A stretch of 64,000 bases of DNA from Oscheius tipulae. Taxonomy: Eukaryota; Nematoda; Chromadorea; Rhabditida; Rhabditidae. The notes below the pieces were generated by a model that worked only from the letters and a program-made list of their open reading frames with translations, was not told the origin of the DNA and made no database searches. The translations under genes were made by a program, and so were the position numbers. The stretch spans positions 1,736,001 through 1,800,000 of the forward strand of contig JASJZH010000005.1 in the NCBI GenBank assembly GCA_037178975.1, written 5' to 3'. Position 1 is the first letter of the stretch. The number at the start of each line of letters is the position of its first letter. Of this stretch, positions 23,917-36,700 are shown piece after piece.

Positions 23917-25990
23917 GAACTTCTTTCGCGCCCAAGTCAGCTGCCAGGACGCCCCTTCTTCTAAAGCGAGCCACCTCGAAGCCGTCAAGCGAGTACACAG
24001 ATGAGGCCAAACACGTGACAGGACTCGGCTGCCCCGACGAGGACCAGCGTCGCTACCAGAACCTGGACGAGATCTTAGCCAGTTTTGGCAACTGGAATCC
24101 CTTCTACCGTCACCAGATAGTCTTCAGCTGTCTCGTCTGGCTAGCCACGGCCATGTCCTACGGCCTGATCGGGGTCATGCGAGACTGTGCCCTGACGCCA
24201 GTGGGCAAGACCACCGTCTACTGTCACTGTGTCAAGAACAAGCATGCCGTCCATCAGGAAACTCTTCGCTCCACCTTCCCGAAGCTCGCGGAATGGGCAG
24301 ACCCTGATGAGGACGCGAAGGCATATGAGTCAGCTTCCGAGTGGGGTTACTTCATCGGACTTGGACTGCTCTTCTTGGCCAACATCTGGGGACGTCGTTT
24401 GGTCATTGGAGTCTCGGCCATGATCACTGGGATCTCGGTTGTGTCGATATACTGGCTGGCTCAGATCAGTGTCTACCATACGAGGATGGCTGTATTGGTT
24501 TCGACGGCGACTATTACGGTGAATGGGATAGACAGAGAGACGGAGTGACAGAGAGATAGAGAGACTGAGAGACAGAGGAATAGAGGGGCAAAGAGACAAG
24601 AAGATAAAGAGAGACGAGAGGCAGAGAGCTATAGAGACAAAAAGACAGAGGGACAGAGAGACAAAGAATGACAGAGAGCGACGGAGAGAGGTGAGACTGA
24701 GACAGAGGCAGAAACTATCTCCGATTTTCAGCTAGTGGACTTCACGACCCTGATCAACATGCTCGAATGGGTTCCGTCAGCTGCTCGTCCTTTAGCTATC
24801 TTTGGTCAGTTAGCCTGCTACTATCTGTCAACTGTTCTCAACTCCTTCATCGTGCGCTACAGCTACAGCTTCACCCCGTACCTTCTGATCATCTATGCCG
24901 GAGTCGTTTTTATCATGGGCGTCGGAGTCTTGATGTAAATCTCTCTGTTCCTTCGTTTCGCACTCTCTCATAATCTAATTACTCTTTTCCAGCTTCCACC
25001 GCGATTCTCCCTACTACTATCTAATGCGTCACGACATTGACAATCTCCACCTCGACATCTTGTCCATTGCCAGTAACCAAAAGACGGAACTCTCTCCAGA
25101 AGAAGAACTCGCAGTCGATGACGCCATCGACGATGTGGCTTTCGTTGTCTTCGAGGGCAACGACACGATGATAGACGCAGCCATTCGAATGTTTTCGAAT
25201 CTCAAGGTCGTCCGCAGTCTAATAATCATCATGGCCGTCCAAACTGTTTATAGCTCGATTGGAAGCTTCATCAATGTCCAGAAGCTGGGATTTTTCACTT
25301 GGGGAATCTTCGAAATGCCCATTCGCAATGCCATCTACAATTGTGGCGGTGTTCTGCTGGCCTTTCTGCTCCTTGGACGTCGTCGGGCCCTTACGATCAC
25401 GATGTCCTTCGTCTCGTGCGGCTTCCTGCTTGTCCTTATCTACGCTCTGACTGGGGACTACAGCTACGACACGTGCACAAGTAGCTACGTCTCGCGCGAT
25501 GCCGTCGGCTACATGATCCTCGTCCTGATACTGTTGGCCGAGATGAGCAAGAGGGCCGGAGTCATGACGTCGATGCTCTATACGGTCGAGTACTTCCCGA
25601 CCCCGATTCGGCCGATCTGCATCACTCTACAATACGCGACGATCACGAGCTTTGGGGCTCTCTTCAAGATGCTCTCCGAAATTGTCTTCGTACGTTTTTG
25701 CTTTTGTAGAGAGACAGGTAGATAGAAAAACAAAGAGACAGAAAGACAGAGAGTTTCACCAATTTCAGAGATACGGTCTCCACTGGCAGCGTCTCCTTCC
25801 GATTATCATGTGTGCCCTCATGTCCGGTGGCTCTCTCTTTTTGCACAAGAAGCCCTTCAATCTTTCCGCCTGGTACGCGGATCTCGAGCCGGAGAAGAAG
25901 CACAAGAAACCTGAAGTCTACCCCAAGCCGATACTGGTTCAGAAGACTAGAAAAAAGAAGAAGAAGGAAGACGCCACCAAGACGGAATAG
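23917..25990 (+). CDS. SLC22-like major facilitator transporter
   Basis: Exons about 23917-24518, 24732-24934, 24993-25689 and 25769-25990; internal phases close. The 5' end is not fixed and an upstream exon is likely. SLC22 features: YQNLDEILASFGNWNPFYRHQ at the N-terminus before the first membrane helix, a Cys-rich extracellular loop (RDC...YCHC), LANIWGRRL after helix 2 (MFS loop motif), DSPYYYL before a long central cytoplasmic loop, and VEYFPTPIRP (organic ion transporter signature) in the C-terminal half. About 11-12 hydrophobic helices are present. The C-terminal tail is strongly basic (RKKKKKED). It likely carries an organic ion or zwitterion across the plasma membrane; the substrate is unknown. 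Introns are 213, 58 and 79 bases, the first being mostly GACAGAGA units. Confidence 0.88.
24525..24715. repeat. Intronic GAGACAGAGAGAC minisatellite
   Basis: Almost the whole first intron of the transporter is made of imperfect AGAGACAGAGAGA units. Related units occur in introns of the phosphatase and fucosyltransferase genes. Confidence 0.8.
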
Positions 25991-26027
25991 AAGACGGCAA
26001 ATGTGACAAGAGACAATGTTCGAAAAT

Positions 26028-26033
26028 AATAAA
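26028..26033 (+). terminator. AATAAA polyadenylation signal of the transporter gene
   Basis: AATAAA lies 38 bases after the transporter stop codon. Confidence 0.7.
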
Positions 26034-26239
26034 GCCTTCTTCAAAAATCTTTTTCTTTCACCCACAAAAATACCTGTCTCTGCCTCTCTCTGATTAATAT
26101 TTATTCAAGACAATATATAAAACCCGAACTTACAATTAGACTAGAACAAAAAAAAAAGTACCACTAAAAACACGGAGGCTACAGAAAAACGGTATTCAAA
26201 TGATTAAAAGAAAAAAGTGAATACAACATTGCGGTGTCG

Positions 26240-27187
26240 AAAGCAGCGAATTGAGGAACCGAGTTCGTGAGAAAAACGATGCAGCTTGCCGTCTCTGCAA
26301 GACATCAGCTCTTGACTTTTTCAGGTACCATCGTTGTTCCAAATTTTTACACCAACCTGATAACCGGGCTCTGAAGATGTTTGGATTCGGCTGGCCACTG
26401 AGCTGCTGTGAAACTATACGGTTAGTCTGGAAACATAATTGAAAAACATCAATAAACTATAAACCTGGTACTGGTTAATAGAAGCGATAGGAGTAGCGCT
26501 CGGAGCTCCTGGAGGCTCCTGATTGTAATGAGTCATAGAACCAGTGAGATTGTTAACAGGAGAAGCATAAGAAGGTGGATGGCTCAAGTTCTGGTATTCT
26601 ACTATGTGCTGCTGTGATAGTTGAGAATTCCAAACTTGGTTTTGTAAACGGACTTCAGAGAGGCTGGTGACGCGCGGCCTGAAAACTGTGACTGTCTTAT
26701 ATCCATGGCTCACATGATCCCGTCATTTAACATCATCAATAGAATTTATAAGAAGTCCAAAATAAAACTGCAAGACATACCGGATTGTTCGCTTTCAGAC
26801 GTTTTCCCTCTCCTTCCCTATTGTTCATCTTATTGTCAGAGTTTCTCTTGCGGTTAAACGGTACATTCGATGCCTTTTCGAGAGGAAAAGAATTCTCTGC
26901 CTGTTGGTGGAAGTACGTAGGAACCGGGTTATTACTTTGATAGATAATGGGTGCCTCATAGACACCCTGAAGTTAAATTTATGGAATACGGTTTGGTGCT
27001 CGAACCTGTGGTGTTACTTGCAGATGATCTCTAGGAAGTGCAGAAGCTCGCACGACTTCTGGTACATTTTCTCCTGCCGTAGACATATCCTGAAGCCGTT
27101 AAATGAGCATGGTCCTATCAGGTTCTGTAAGCTTCTGACAGCTTTTAAAGACCTCGTCCAGTTCGGAAGCAGAAGTTGTTGGCTCGG
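26240..27187 (-). pseudogene. Truncated duplicate of the 13-exon orphan gene
   Basis: This block matches exons 8-12 and intervening introns of the gene at 31,179-33,666 (for example FVYEAPI, NRKRNSDNKMNNREGE, HYNQEPPGAPSATPIASINQ). The counterpart of exon 8 here hits a stop (TMLI*) after a frame change, and all exons 5' of it are missing. At about 27,187 the match ends abruptly and sequence homologous to the last exon of the other orphan gene (41,470-41,808) begins, so the block is a chimera of two duplications. Confidence 0.75.
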
Positions 27188-27239
27188 CCATGGATGTCCG
27201 CGTAGATTTGAAGGATTTTTCCATTCAGTTCGTTGTTGC

Positions 27240-27800
27240 GGATGTAGAGAGGGGAAAAGTTCAAATTTTTCCAGGCTGCCGACATGATTTTATCGAAATG
27301 GGCAGGAACATTGTTCTCGAGGATTTCGAAGAGCTCGGCTCGGATTGAGGGAAAGAGAAGAAGGGTCTCGTCGGCACAGAGACCTAGTTTGTCACTGGGA
27401 GGGTGATCCTCATCGAGATAAGGGTCCAGAAGTTAAAATTTTTCGTAGGGAGGGTATTTCGAATAGGTGAACACAATATTTAATTCAATAATTCTTTTAG
27501 GCGAAGCACGTAGTCTCTTGTTGGCTGTACACCTTTACCTCGTAATATCCACAGGTCTTATGTGAATCGTGAAACATATATACTTTTCCAAAAAGATAAC
27601 AAATCAGTGAAGTCTTAGTAGATTCTGAGCCAGAACGATTGACAATTTGCGTCTCTTGGGACTGAAAGTATTTTCAAATAGGGTATTGAGAAACCGAGGT
27701 TGATGGTTATATTAAGCAAATATTGAAGAGTAGTTATATTGAAACTGAAACCATACACTGAGTTTGTATCTCAAAAACACTTTGTGATATTCGACGTTGA
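27240..27800 (-). pseudogene. Duplicate of the last exon and upstream intron of the 5-exon orphan gene
   Basis: Matches 41,590-42,121. The minus-strand frame reads DPYLDEDHPPSDKLGLCAD and continues to NNELNGKILQI, then diverges where the copy was cut. The upstream intronic part also matches, including a TGTTTCA motif (minus strand, 27570) equivalent to 41908. Confidence 0.8.
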
Positions 27801-27924
27801 GACAACTGTTTGTGCCCACTCCAGGAGAGAACAACCTTCGATTCCAAGAACGTGAGACTGGCTTCTCTTCGAATTTGTAGTTCATTGAGAGCGATTTTCA
27901 CAAACTATTTTCACTTTCTTCAAG

Positions 27925-30600
27925 CGCTCCCTAGTGGACTACCATCACCGTCGCCGTTTGTGGAAAGAAGGAGTTCCGGTCCCAGAACTGCGACACAGAG
28001 GGATCGTCACTTCAACACCCATGGTGCGAGACCAACTCAACCTCTGTCAGCTCAACTGCCAATCCATCCACTCGAAGAGACGCCTACTCGAACTCGAGGA
28101 GGCTCTGCTCAAGATCACTTTCGACGTGGTTGGCCTGAGTGAGACATGGAAGTCGGGAAACGGCCAAGAGCTGCTGAGGAAATCTGACAGCTTCCTTCTC
28201 TACAGTGGTGGTCAGTACAACCGACGCGGCGTGGGCTTCATTGTGGCACCACATCTCGTCTCCAACATCCATCGCTTCACACCGATCGACGACAGATGCT
28301 GCACACTGGAGCTGAGAGGGCCGAATTGGAATCTCCATCTCGTCATGTGCTATGCACCCACAGGAGATGCCGATGACGCCGTCTACGACCTGGAGATCGC
28401 CCAATGGCACCACCTTCAATACGATGTTCCTCGTTCGAAGATTCAACACCGTGCGGAAAGTTCAAGTCATCAACCAGTTCAACTTCCGAAGCGACCACCG
28501 CCTTGTCCGTCTCATCGTCGATCTAGACGCCAAGTTCCCCAGACGTCGACAGAAGGCAATGCAGACAAAGATGAACTGGCCGCTTTTCCGACACGCTGTC
28601 CAGGAGAGAAGAGAAGCAATGGAGGATCCGAATCCGGCTAATCAGTACCAAGGCATACGTGAAGTTTTCGACGAAGCTCGGGCTGTTGCTGTTGAAAGGA
28701 TCCCACGCGCAGAAAGACTCTCCGTTGGCACCAGGGACCTGTTCAATCAGCGACGAGTTCTACTGGCCAAGGATGACATTCTGTCTCGTCTTCAGTTGGT
28801 CCAAACAAACAAGTCCCTCCGTGTGGCCATTGCTTCGGATATTGAGAAGAACCTCGTGACACGTTATCGTCAGACGCTCTCAACCAAGAGGCTCTTCGAG
28901 GAAATATCGACTCCTGTGATCGGACAGCTCCAGAAGAAGGACGGATCGCGAACTAACTGCCCCCAAGATGTGCGAGATCGAGTGAAGGAGTTCTTCGATG
29001 AGCTTTACCAACAAACGGTCAATGTGGCCCCGATGCCCCATCCCCCTCTTGAGGAAGTCCCGCTAGTACTTGAGGAGGAAGTCTGAAAACAACTACATCG
29101 GATGAAGATGCGGACAGCCCCTGGACATGACTCCATCACGACCATGCAGCTTCGAGTTGTGGAAGCGGAGATTGTGCCTCTTCTCGCACGTCTCTTCACT
29201 CGGATGCTCCAATATCGTGTGGTTCCTCCTGGATTCGGTGATTCGATTACCACCCTCATCCCGAAGAAAGGTGATCACACAGACCTGACTAACTTCCGTC
29301 CAATCTCCGTGCTACCAGCCCCCTACAAACTCTTCACACGAGTGATGCTGGCCAGGGTGCAAAGAAATCTGGAATTCAACCAGCCAATCGAACAAGCAGG
29401 ATTCCGCCGAAGCTACTCGACTGTAGAACACCTTCATACCATCAGACAGACAGCTGATCGACAAGGCCTCCGGTTACCGAAGTCACCTCTATCTTGTGTT
29501 CGTCGATTTCCGGAAAGCCTACGACACCATTGAGTGGGAAGCTGTCTGGAATTCAATCCAGAGACACGGTTCGGACCAACTCTATATCGAGATGCTGCGA
29601 AGGGTCTACAGAGATGCTGGTTGCAAGATTAAAGTGCAAGAAGAGTTATTGGATGTCAACATCAAATGTGGAGTTCGTCAAGGATGCGTGCTTTCTCCAC
29701 TGCTCTTCAACGCTGTACTCGAGGACGTCTTCCGCCAACTCAATTGGGACGGCATCGGCTTCAACATCAACGGCCATAAGCTGACTCATCTTCGCTACGC
29801 CGATGGTGTCGTTCTTATCGGAAAGAGTCTGAGATCTGTGCAGCGGATGGTGACTGAACTGGAACAAGGAAGCCGTAGGATTGGGCCCGAAATCAACCAT
29901 CGCAAAACCTTCGCGATGACCAATGCTTATGAGGGAGATCTACGCTTAACAGGTCAAGCTATACAGTTTGTCCGGCATTTCGTTTACCTTGGATGTTCGG
30001 TAACCTGCACCTCGGAAAATCAGGAGCTGTCCCGTCGGATCGGAGCATCTTGGGCAGCCTTCAAACGCCACCGTCTCTTCCTCACCAAGAGAAATGTCCC
30101 GATGAAGATGAAACGACGAGTGTACCTGACCTGCGTCGTCCCAAGTTTGCTGTATGGATGCGAAATCTGGAGTCTTCGCACAGAAGATCGAGCCAAACTT
30201 GTAGCCCTACAACGACGGCAGGAAAGGGCCATGCTCAGTATCACACTTCGGGATCGTGTGAGGAATGAGGAGGTGAGAAGAAGGACAGAACTACCGAATA
30301 TTCTGGACTTGGTATGGTTGAGGAAGCAGAAATGAGCGAGAAAAGTGGCTGAGATGGAAGGAGGAAGGTGGTCGAAAGCGATGACGTAATGGGTTCCTCT
30401 AGATCAGCGACGAGCTCTAGGGAGACCGTGCATGAGATGGGAAGATGAGCTGAAGAAAGCCTGTGGTCGCCTTGAACGAACTCCAACCACGTGGATGCAA
30501 CAGGCAAGAGAGGGAGGCGAAGAATGGGTTCGCGATATGGGAGCGGCAAGGGAGCCCTGACATGATAGCAACCCCTTGATTCCGACAATAAATTGTAAAT
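27925..30600 (+). pseudogene. Decayed RTE-type LINE
   Basis: Plus-strand pieces of an endonuclease/reverse transcriptase polyprotein. The endonuclease part starts near MVRDQLNLCQLNCQS and continues to MCYAPTGDADD, then about 70 residues are missing before WRSPNGTT and SDHRLVRL. The reverse transcriptase part has frameshifts near 29,085 and 29,500 and the active site YADD is changed to YADG (29,799 region). The C-terminal RTE region (LYGCEIWSLRTEDRAK) is present, followed by a stop at 30,335 and a readable continuation. The 3' end is an (AATTGTA)n-like tail at 30,590-30,607. Not functional. Confidence 0.85.
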
Positions 30601-30609
30601 TGTAAATTT

Positions 30610-30950
30610 AAGAGCGATGGCGTCCCATTTGATCGACTTTAAAGCCTCTTGTAGCTCTACTTGCCACGGAATGCTCAAGAGTGACCGGGCATTGTAAGTG
30701 GCACATACAAACGTAGCAGGCATGGTTTAGAATCTTCAGAACGAGTAGGCGGAGGACGTCTGTATTGCCTAAGTATTCTTCAGACGGATCCCAGCCTATT
30801 TCTCTATACTAGAACCCCGAGCGTAGAAGAGACAACAGCTGAATTCGGTAGCTCGTCTTTTTTCTTGCCGCGGTAGCCTTTATTTTCCAGTAGAGCAGAA
30901 AGCGAGGCAACGCAGTGGACGACTCGGAGCTCAATAAAACCACCGAACAT
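30610..30950 (-). repeat. 5' fragment of an RTE LINE related to the intact copy
   Basis: Minus-strand MPATFVCATYNARSLLSIPW and QVELQEALKSIKWDAI match the start of the intact element's protein (MTPQFACATFNVRSQLG, QVELQEALRTVKWDAL). The adjoining bases up to about 30,950 resemble the intact element's 5' untranslated region near 36,600-36,840. Unusually for a LINE, only the 5' end is kept here. Confidence 0.7.
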
Positions 30951-31178
30951 TTTGTAATATACGGCAAAGCCGATTGGTATATTACAAAATCAATTTTATT
31001 TTAAAAATCTTATTCTTATAAAACAGTTATATTGAATGTATTTGAGAGCTGCGAGAAAAACCTTTAGAAATCCATTAGCCTTTCGTTTAAAGAATTTCCC
31101 AGGATGAAAAACTCTACATTCTCTTTGCGATGATTGTTTTAAGTCAGGTTTGTATGGAATGGGTAAATGTACTGGCTC

Positions 31179-33666
31179 TTAGAGTTCCAGGAAGACGGGT
31201 TGATCATCCGGTTCACTACTAACGCCTGAAAACGTAGTTAAATGTTAACTGTTTTCCTTTTTACTTTGTCCTCTTATAGGCACTGTCGGCGCCCAATCAT
31301 CTTGATGGTAGCCGTCCGAAGTTTCAGGGACCGAGTTTGGGCAGAATTTCTGAAAGACATCAGCTCTTTACTTTTCAGGTACCATCGTTGTTCCCATTGT
31401 TCTTTTCACCAACCTGATAATCGTGCTCCGATGAAATACCGCCGATGTTTGGATTTGGCTGGCCACTGGGCTGCTGAGAAACTGTACGGTTAGTCTGGAA
31501 ACATACTTGAAAGACATCAATAAACTATAAACCTGGAACTGGTTAATAGAAGCGATAGGAGTAGCGCTCGGAGCTCCTGGAGGCTCCTGATTGTAATGAG
31601 TCATAGAATCAGTGAGCTTGTTGACAGGAGAAGCATATTCGTTTTGTAAACGGTCTTCAGCCGATGTAGGTTGGTGAGGCGCGGGCTGAAAACTGATTGT
31701 CTTACATCCATGGTTCACATTTATATTCTACATTATGTTTTACATCTATATGTAGTCCAAAATAAAACTGCAAAACATACCGGATTGTTCACTTTCAGAC
31801 GTTTTCTCTCTCCTTCCCTATTGTTCATCTTATTGTCAGAGTTTCTCTTGCGGTTAAACGGTACATTCGATGCCTTTTCGAGAGGAAAAGAATTTTCTGC
31901 CTGTTGGTAGAAGTATGCAGGGACCGGGTTATTACTTGAATAGACAATGGGTGCCTCATAGACAAACTGAAGTTAATTTTATGGAATACGGTTTTAGTGC
32001 TCGAACCTGTGGTGTTTTTTGCGGATAATCTCTAGGAAGTGCCGAAGCTCGCACGACTTCTGGTACATTTTCTTCTGCCGTAGACATATCTTGAAGCCGT
32101 TGAATGAGTATGCCCCGATCAACTTCTGAAAGGTCCAGACATCTTTTAGAGACCTCGTCCAGTTTAGAAGCAGAAGTTGTTGGCTCGCGAGTCTGAAAAG
32201 TAAGACACGAATAAATCGGATAAACTAAATACTCACAGGAACAGGAATATCTCCCAGTCTGTACTTTTTGCAGAGCAGCCGGAGGTGCTGTATAAGTTCT
32301 AATAGTTTCACCACTATCGGCTCATTCTCAGTTGCTTTGGCGCAAACAGTTTGCCTCTCTTTGAAAGCCTTGTTGGGTGGTCGTTCTGAATGAGTCGGTT
32401 CCTTGACCACAGATTGTACCCCATGCCAATCTAAATAGGTCAAATTCGAAGCAACCTAAAAGCTTACTCTTTTCAATGTGCTTCACAATTTCGCCAATTT
32501 GTTTCAATACCGCGTCAGGTCTTTCTTTCAAGGCTTCTCGCTTAGAAACCTCTGATCTGAATTCATTTCCGAGCAGTTCGAACTCCTTATCAACTTTCAC
32601 ACCGAGAGCCATGAACCTCTGAAACTGTGGGATGCAAATTTAAAACAAAAGGATATAAAAACAGAAACTTTTATAAAACTCACCTCATCTTGCTGTTTAA
32701 ATTGTTCATTTTTATTGCCCGTTCTTTTCTTGCCTCTTTCAGACTCGTCGTAAGCCTTGCCACGTTCCATGATCATTTGCACATACGGTTCAGAAAGTTG
32801 TCCAGCTCTTTTGAGTGGCAGAGGTCCTTCTCCTTCAACCCTGTTGTAGAGTTCCCCAAGTTTCTAGGAAAAAAAATGAAATGAAAGAATGAAATTGGTA
32901 GCTCACTTGGGTATTCTTTGGTATTTTTCCCAACCGCATTCTATTCGGGTTTAAAGTTTTCTGCAGCCATCCTTTGATCGATGTTATGTGAGTGAGAAGT
33001 ACAGAATACACGTTGTCGTTCTCAATCACGAGTCTTCCATTCTTGAAGTTAATGTACAGATCTCTACAGAATGAAGCAGCCGCGTCATCGTCTTTTTCTT
33101 TGTGAGTAGAGCCTTCGCAACCAAGGTAGAACAGCTGCAGCGACCCCTTCTTGATGATCATAAACAGAACTATAACTGCGTTCCACAGCTCATCAAAAGC
33201 TATAAAAACAAATAATACCCAGCGTCTTAACTGACTTACAGATTGTTTTAAGATCGCTTGGCTCCGAAGAAGGTGTAGTATCAGTGCTTGCGTGTGCCCA
33301 AGGTTCGGACAGTGATGTTTGCTGCGACTGAAGAACACTATCTGTCAAAATCTGTTGAGATCTCTCCTCTCCCGCCCCAGAAAGGCAGGGAGTGTTTACC
33401 GCCTGTCGAAGGGCTGGTAGTCGAGCCTAGAATGAATAGATCTGTTTGTGAAAACGAAGAACAACTTACTGCCATCGAGTCCGCAGCATAGGGAGCTCCG
33501 ATTTCATTGTTCGCGCGGTTTTGTCTGGAAATAATCTGATTATCAGTGATGCTAATATTAGATAGAAGAAACATAATCTGGAAATTGCAAGAACAAAATA
33601 GTACCTGGTAAAATCTGCAAAAAGGCTTCGTGCTTGACAAGCAAATAAAAAGTTCTGGCGTGCCAT
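31179..33666 (-). CDS. Orphan 13-exon gene, 619-residue protein
   Basis: Thirteen exons close in phase without a stop: 33605-33666, 33470-33524, 33240-33426, 32907-33199, 32684-32863, 32468-32618, 32237-32430, 32007-32192, 31781-31966, 31533-31685, 31414-31494, 31265-31349, 31179-31225. The start is MARQNFLFACQARSLFADF. Exon 4 encodes the best globular candidate (FDELWNAVIVLFMIIKKGS onward, with a hydrophobic core); exons 5-7 are charged and helical (DESERGKKRTGNKNEQ); exon 9 has an NLS-like NRKRNSDNKMNNREGERKR; exons 10-12 are rich in Pro, Gln and Ser. I recognise no family; a nuclear regulatory role is only a guess. Exons 8-12 are duplicated at 26,240-27,187, and an intact LINE lies just upstream. 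Confidence 0.75.
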
Positions 33667-33761
33667 TTACAAACTCGCATCTTGTCACTACGGGAGAGCT
33701 TTTAATGCATTTCACTAAGAACAGTATCGGTAGCCAATATACCACAGACATCTCCGAAGTC

Positions 33762-36700
33762 TTTATTTATTTATTTACGTTTTTCAAGTCTATGTGACTA
33801 GCGTAGATCTCAAGATTTTCCATTCTTCGGCATCTCGGTGCCACCAGTTCGTACCCGCTAACTCTCGAATCTCGTCTTCCCATCGTTGACGCCTCCCGCC
33901 TCTAGATCTTTTGCCTTCAAGTGGTGTCCATTCGGTAATAGTCCTGGCCCATCTGTTCCCGTTCATCTGTGTTATCTTTTCCGCCCAGGTCATCTTGAGA
34001 CAAAGTGTCCTCTTTCTCCAGTCCACCAACTTTGTTCTTGCTCTTATCCTCTCATTCTGCCATCTGTCAAGAGAAGTGATTCGTAGCATTCTTCTTTCCA
34101 TCCGTCTTTGGCTTACTTCGATGTATCTCTTGTCCGATTCCTTCAGTGTCCATGTTTCTGCTGCATAGAGAGCTACAGGAGTAACGCATGAATCGAAGAG
34201 TAATTTTCTTTTCTTCATGGTCAGCTGTCTGCATGTCAGGAGGTTGGAGATCTTGTTGAAGGCACCAAACGCCTGTCCCATTTTTCGTTTGACCTCTTCA
34301 GAATCGTCCAGTGGAATGGAGATCTGTGATCCAAGGAAAACGAAATTATCCACAAAGCTGATATTGGATCCGTTGATGATTATTGGGGTTTTGTTCACGA
34401 TGTTGGAAAGAAGTACGATCTTTTTGGTGTTAATTTCGAGACCTACTGAGCCCAGTGCTCCAGTCAACTTATGTAGCATTCTTTCCATTCCTGGTCGGCT
34501 TCTAGAGAACAGCACGATGTCGTCAGCATATCCCAAAGTATGGAGATGTTGCCCGTTGATTCTGATCCCTTCGTCTTCCCAGTTGATCCTGTTGATGGCA
34601 TAGCTCAGAGTGGCGTTGAAGAGTTTCGGACTGAGTACGTCTCCTTGACGTACTCCTCTTTTCACATCAATTGGGACTCGACTGCCGTTGACCAGAAGGT
34701 ATGTAGATCCGGATTGGTATAGACGTTGCAGAAGTTGGATCAGAGAAGAATGAACCCCCATCTCTGTTAGAGCGTTCCATGTAGACTGCCAGCTGATAGT
34801 ATCGAAGGCTTTTTTGGAGTCGATGAATCCCAGGCATAGTTTGAGGTTGTGTTCTGAGCTTTTTTCGATGATCTGCTTGACAGAGTGTATGTTGTCCAGC
34901 GTCGAGTATCCTCTGCGAAAGCCTGTTTGCCAATCGTCTGCTTGCTCTTCCAAACACGTTTCCATTCGTCTCATGAGTACTCGGGATAGAACTTTGGCAC
35001 ATGATTGAAGCAGACATATTGGTCGAAAGTTTGCTGGATCATCTGAGTCGCTCGATTTGTGGAGTAGAGTAACGATTGCTTCCGTGATCCCTCTAGGAAC
35101 TTCTCCTCCATTCACCAAGTGATTCAGAATGTTGCAGATAATTGTTCCAGCCTCTTCCTTAGCATGGAACAGCATGGCAGGCGTGAGTCCGTCTGATCCA
35201 GCAGCCCCAGCTCTTCTTAGTTGGCAGATAGCGCTGATTACTTCATCAGGCTCGAATGGCGGAAGATCTTCAAATTCGCGAATATCTGCTGGCCTGACCG
35301 GACCTTGTGCTAGGTTGTCGAAGAAGTTCTTGAACCTGTCGACGGTTGCCTTCTGCGAGAAATCGTTGGAGTTCGATTTGGCTGCCAGCATCCTCTTTCT
35401 TGTTGTTCGTATGGACCAGACTGCATTCCTCACGCTTTTTCCTTTCTCAACTGTCCTCCTCAGGACTTCCTCTTTCCTCGCTGTCAGGTCGTCTCGTATC
35501 ATTCTTCTTGCCTGTTGGGAGAGAGTAGAGTATGAGATCCTTCCGTTTGCCGTGTTGTCGTCTCTAGCCATCCGTCTCGCCGAGAGTATAGCCTTTGTTG
35601 CAGCCGAAACTTTTGGCGGCAGCGTGTCTATCCTCATTGCATTCCGCGCGGCATTCTTCAACTTCTTCTTCAGTTCCTCGTACTGTCTTTCAACACTTAT
35701 GTCACTGTTCAGGTTTCTTTCTTCTGCATTTCCAAGTATAAGAAGATTTTCCTTGAACTGGGCAGGAACTAGATGAGAATTGTGCTTCCGATTCTGCTTT
35801 CGTTTGGCTTTCATCGGACATTTTCTCCAAAACAGCATCCTTAGCATTCTGTGATCGGAGTTGTAGTCTACTTTGTTGAGTACTTGGACATCTTTGACGG
35901 GAAGAGACCTTCTGGCAGCAATGAAGTCAATTTGGTTCCGAGTAGAACCATTAGGGCTTCGCCACGTCCAGAGCCTTTTGGGATTCTTTTCGTATATCGT
36001 ACTCCACAGTCGCAGGTTATGAGCACGGCATAGTTCGACCACAAGTTTCCCTCTCTCGTTACCATGATGGATTGTAGCCGTGCCAACGATGTTGTTGTTT
36101 GCATCATCTCTGCTGATCTTGCAGTTGAAGTCGCCCAAGAGTATTGGTGAGAAACCTCTCGGCGATCGGGACAGCAGAAGATCGATAGATGCCAAGAACT
36201 CATCATATTCCTCATCGGTGGACGTTGACGTTGGGGCATATGCGGCTACCATGTAAAGCTTCAGCGATGGCAGAGAGAGTGATGCACTTCTGGCAGAATA
36301 TGGTGTGAAGATGACTTCGTTCGAAAAGCATTCTTTGACCAGAAAGCCTACTCCATGTTGCGATAACTGCGCGTGGCCACTCCAGAACAGCACATCTTTA
36401 GACTCGAGATACTCTATACTTCCCTTGCCTCGTAGACGGACTTCATTAAGAGCATCCCATTTGACCGTTCGTAAGGCCTCTTGTAGTTCGACCTGCCTGG
36501 AAGTCCCGAGTTGAGAGCGGACGTTGAAGGTGGCACATGCGAATTGAGGCGTCATGGAGATCTTGAGATTAGTGGGCAGAGTACGTCCGGCTTGCCCAAG
36601 GCTTCTTCGGACGGAATTCAAGTTCTTCTAACAGCAGTTGTTCCGTGCTTCCTTTTGGTCTTGGTTGAAGAAGAGCGGCAACAGTAGGAGTATAGCGATA

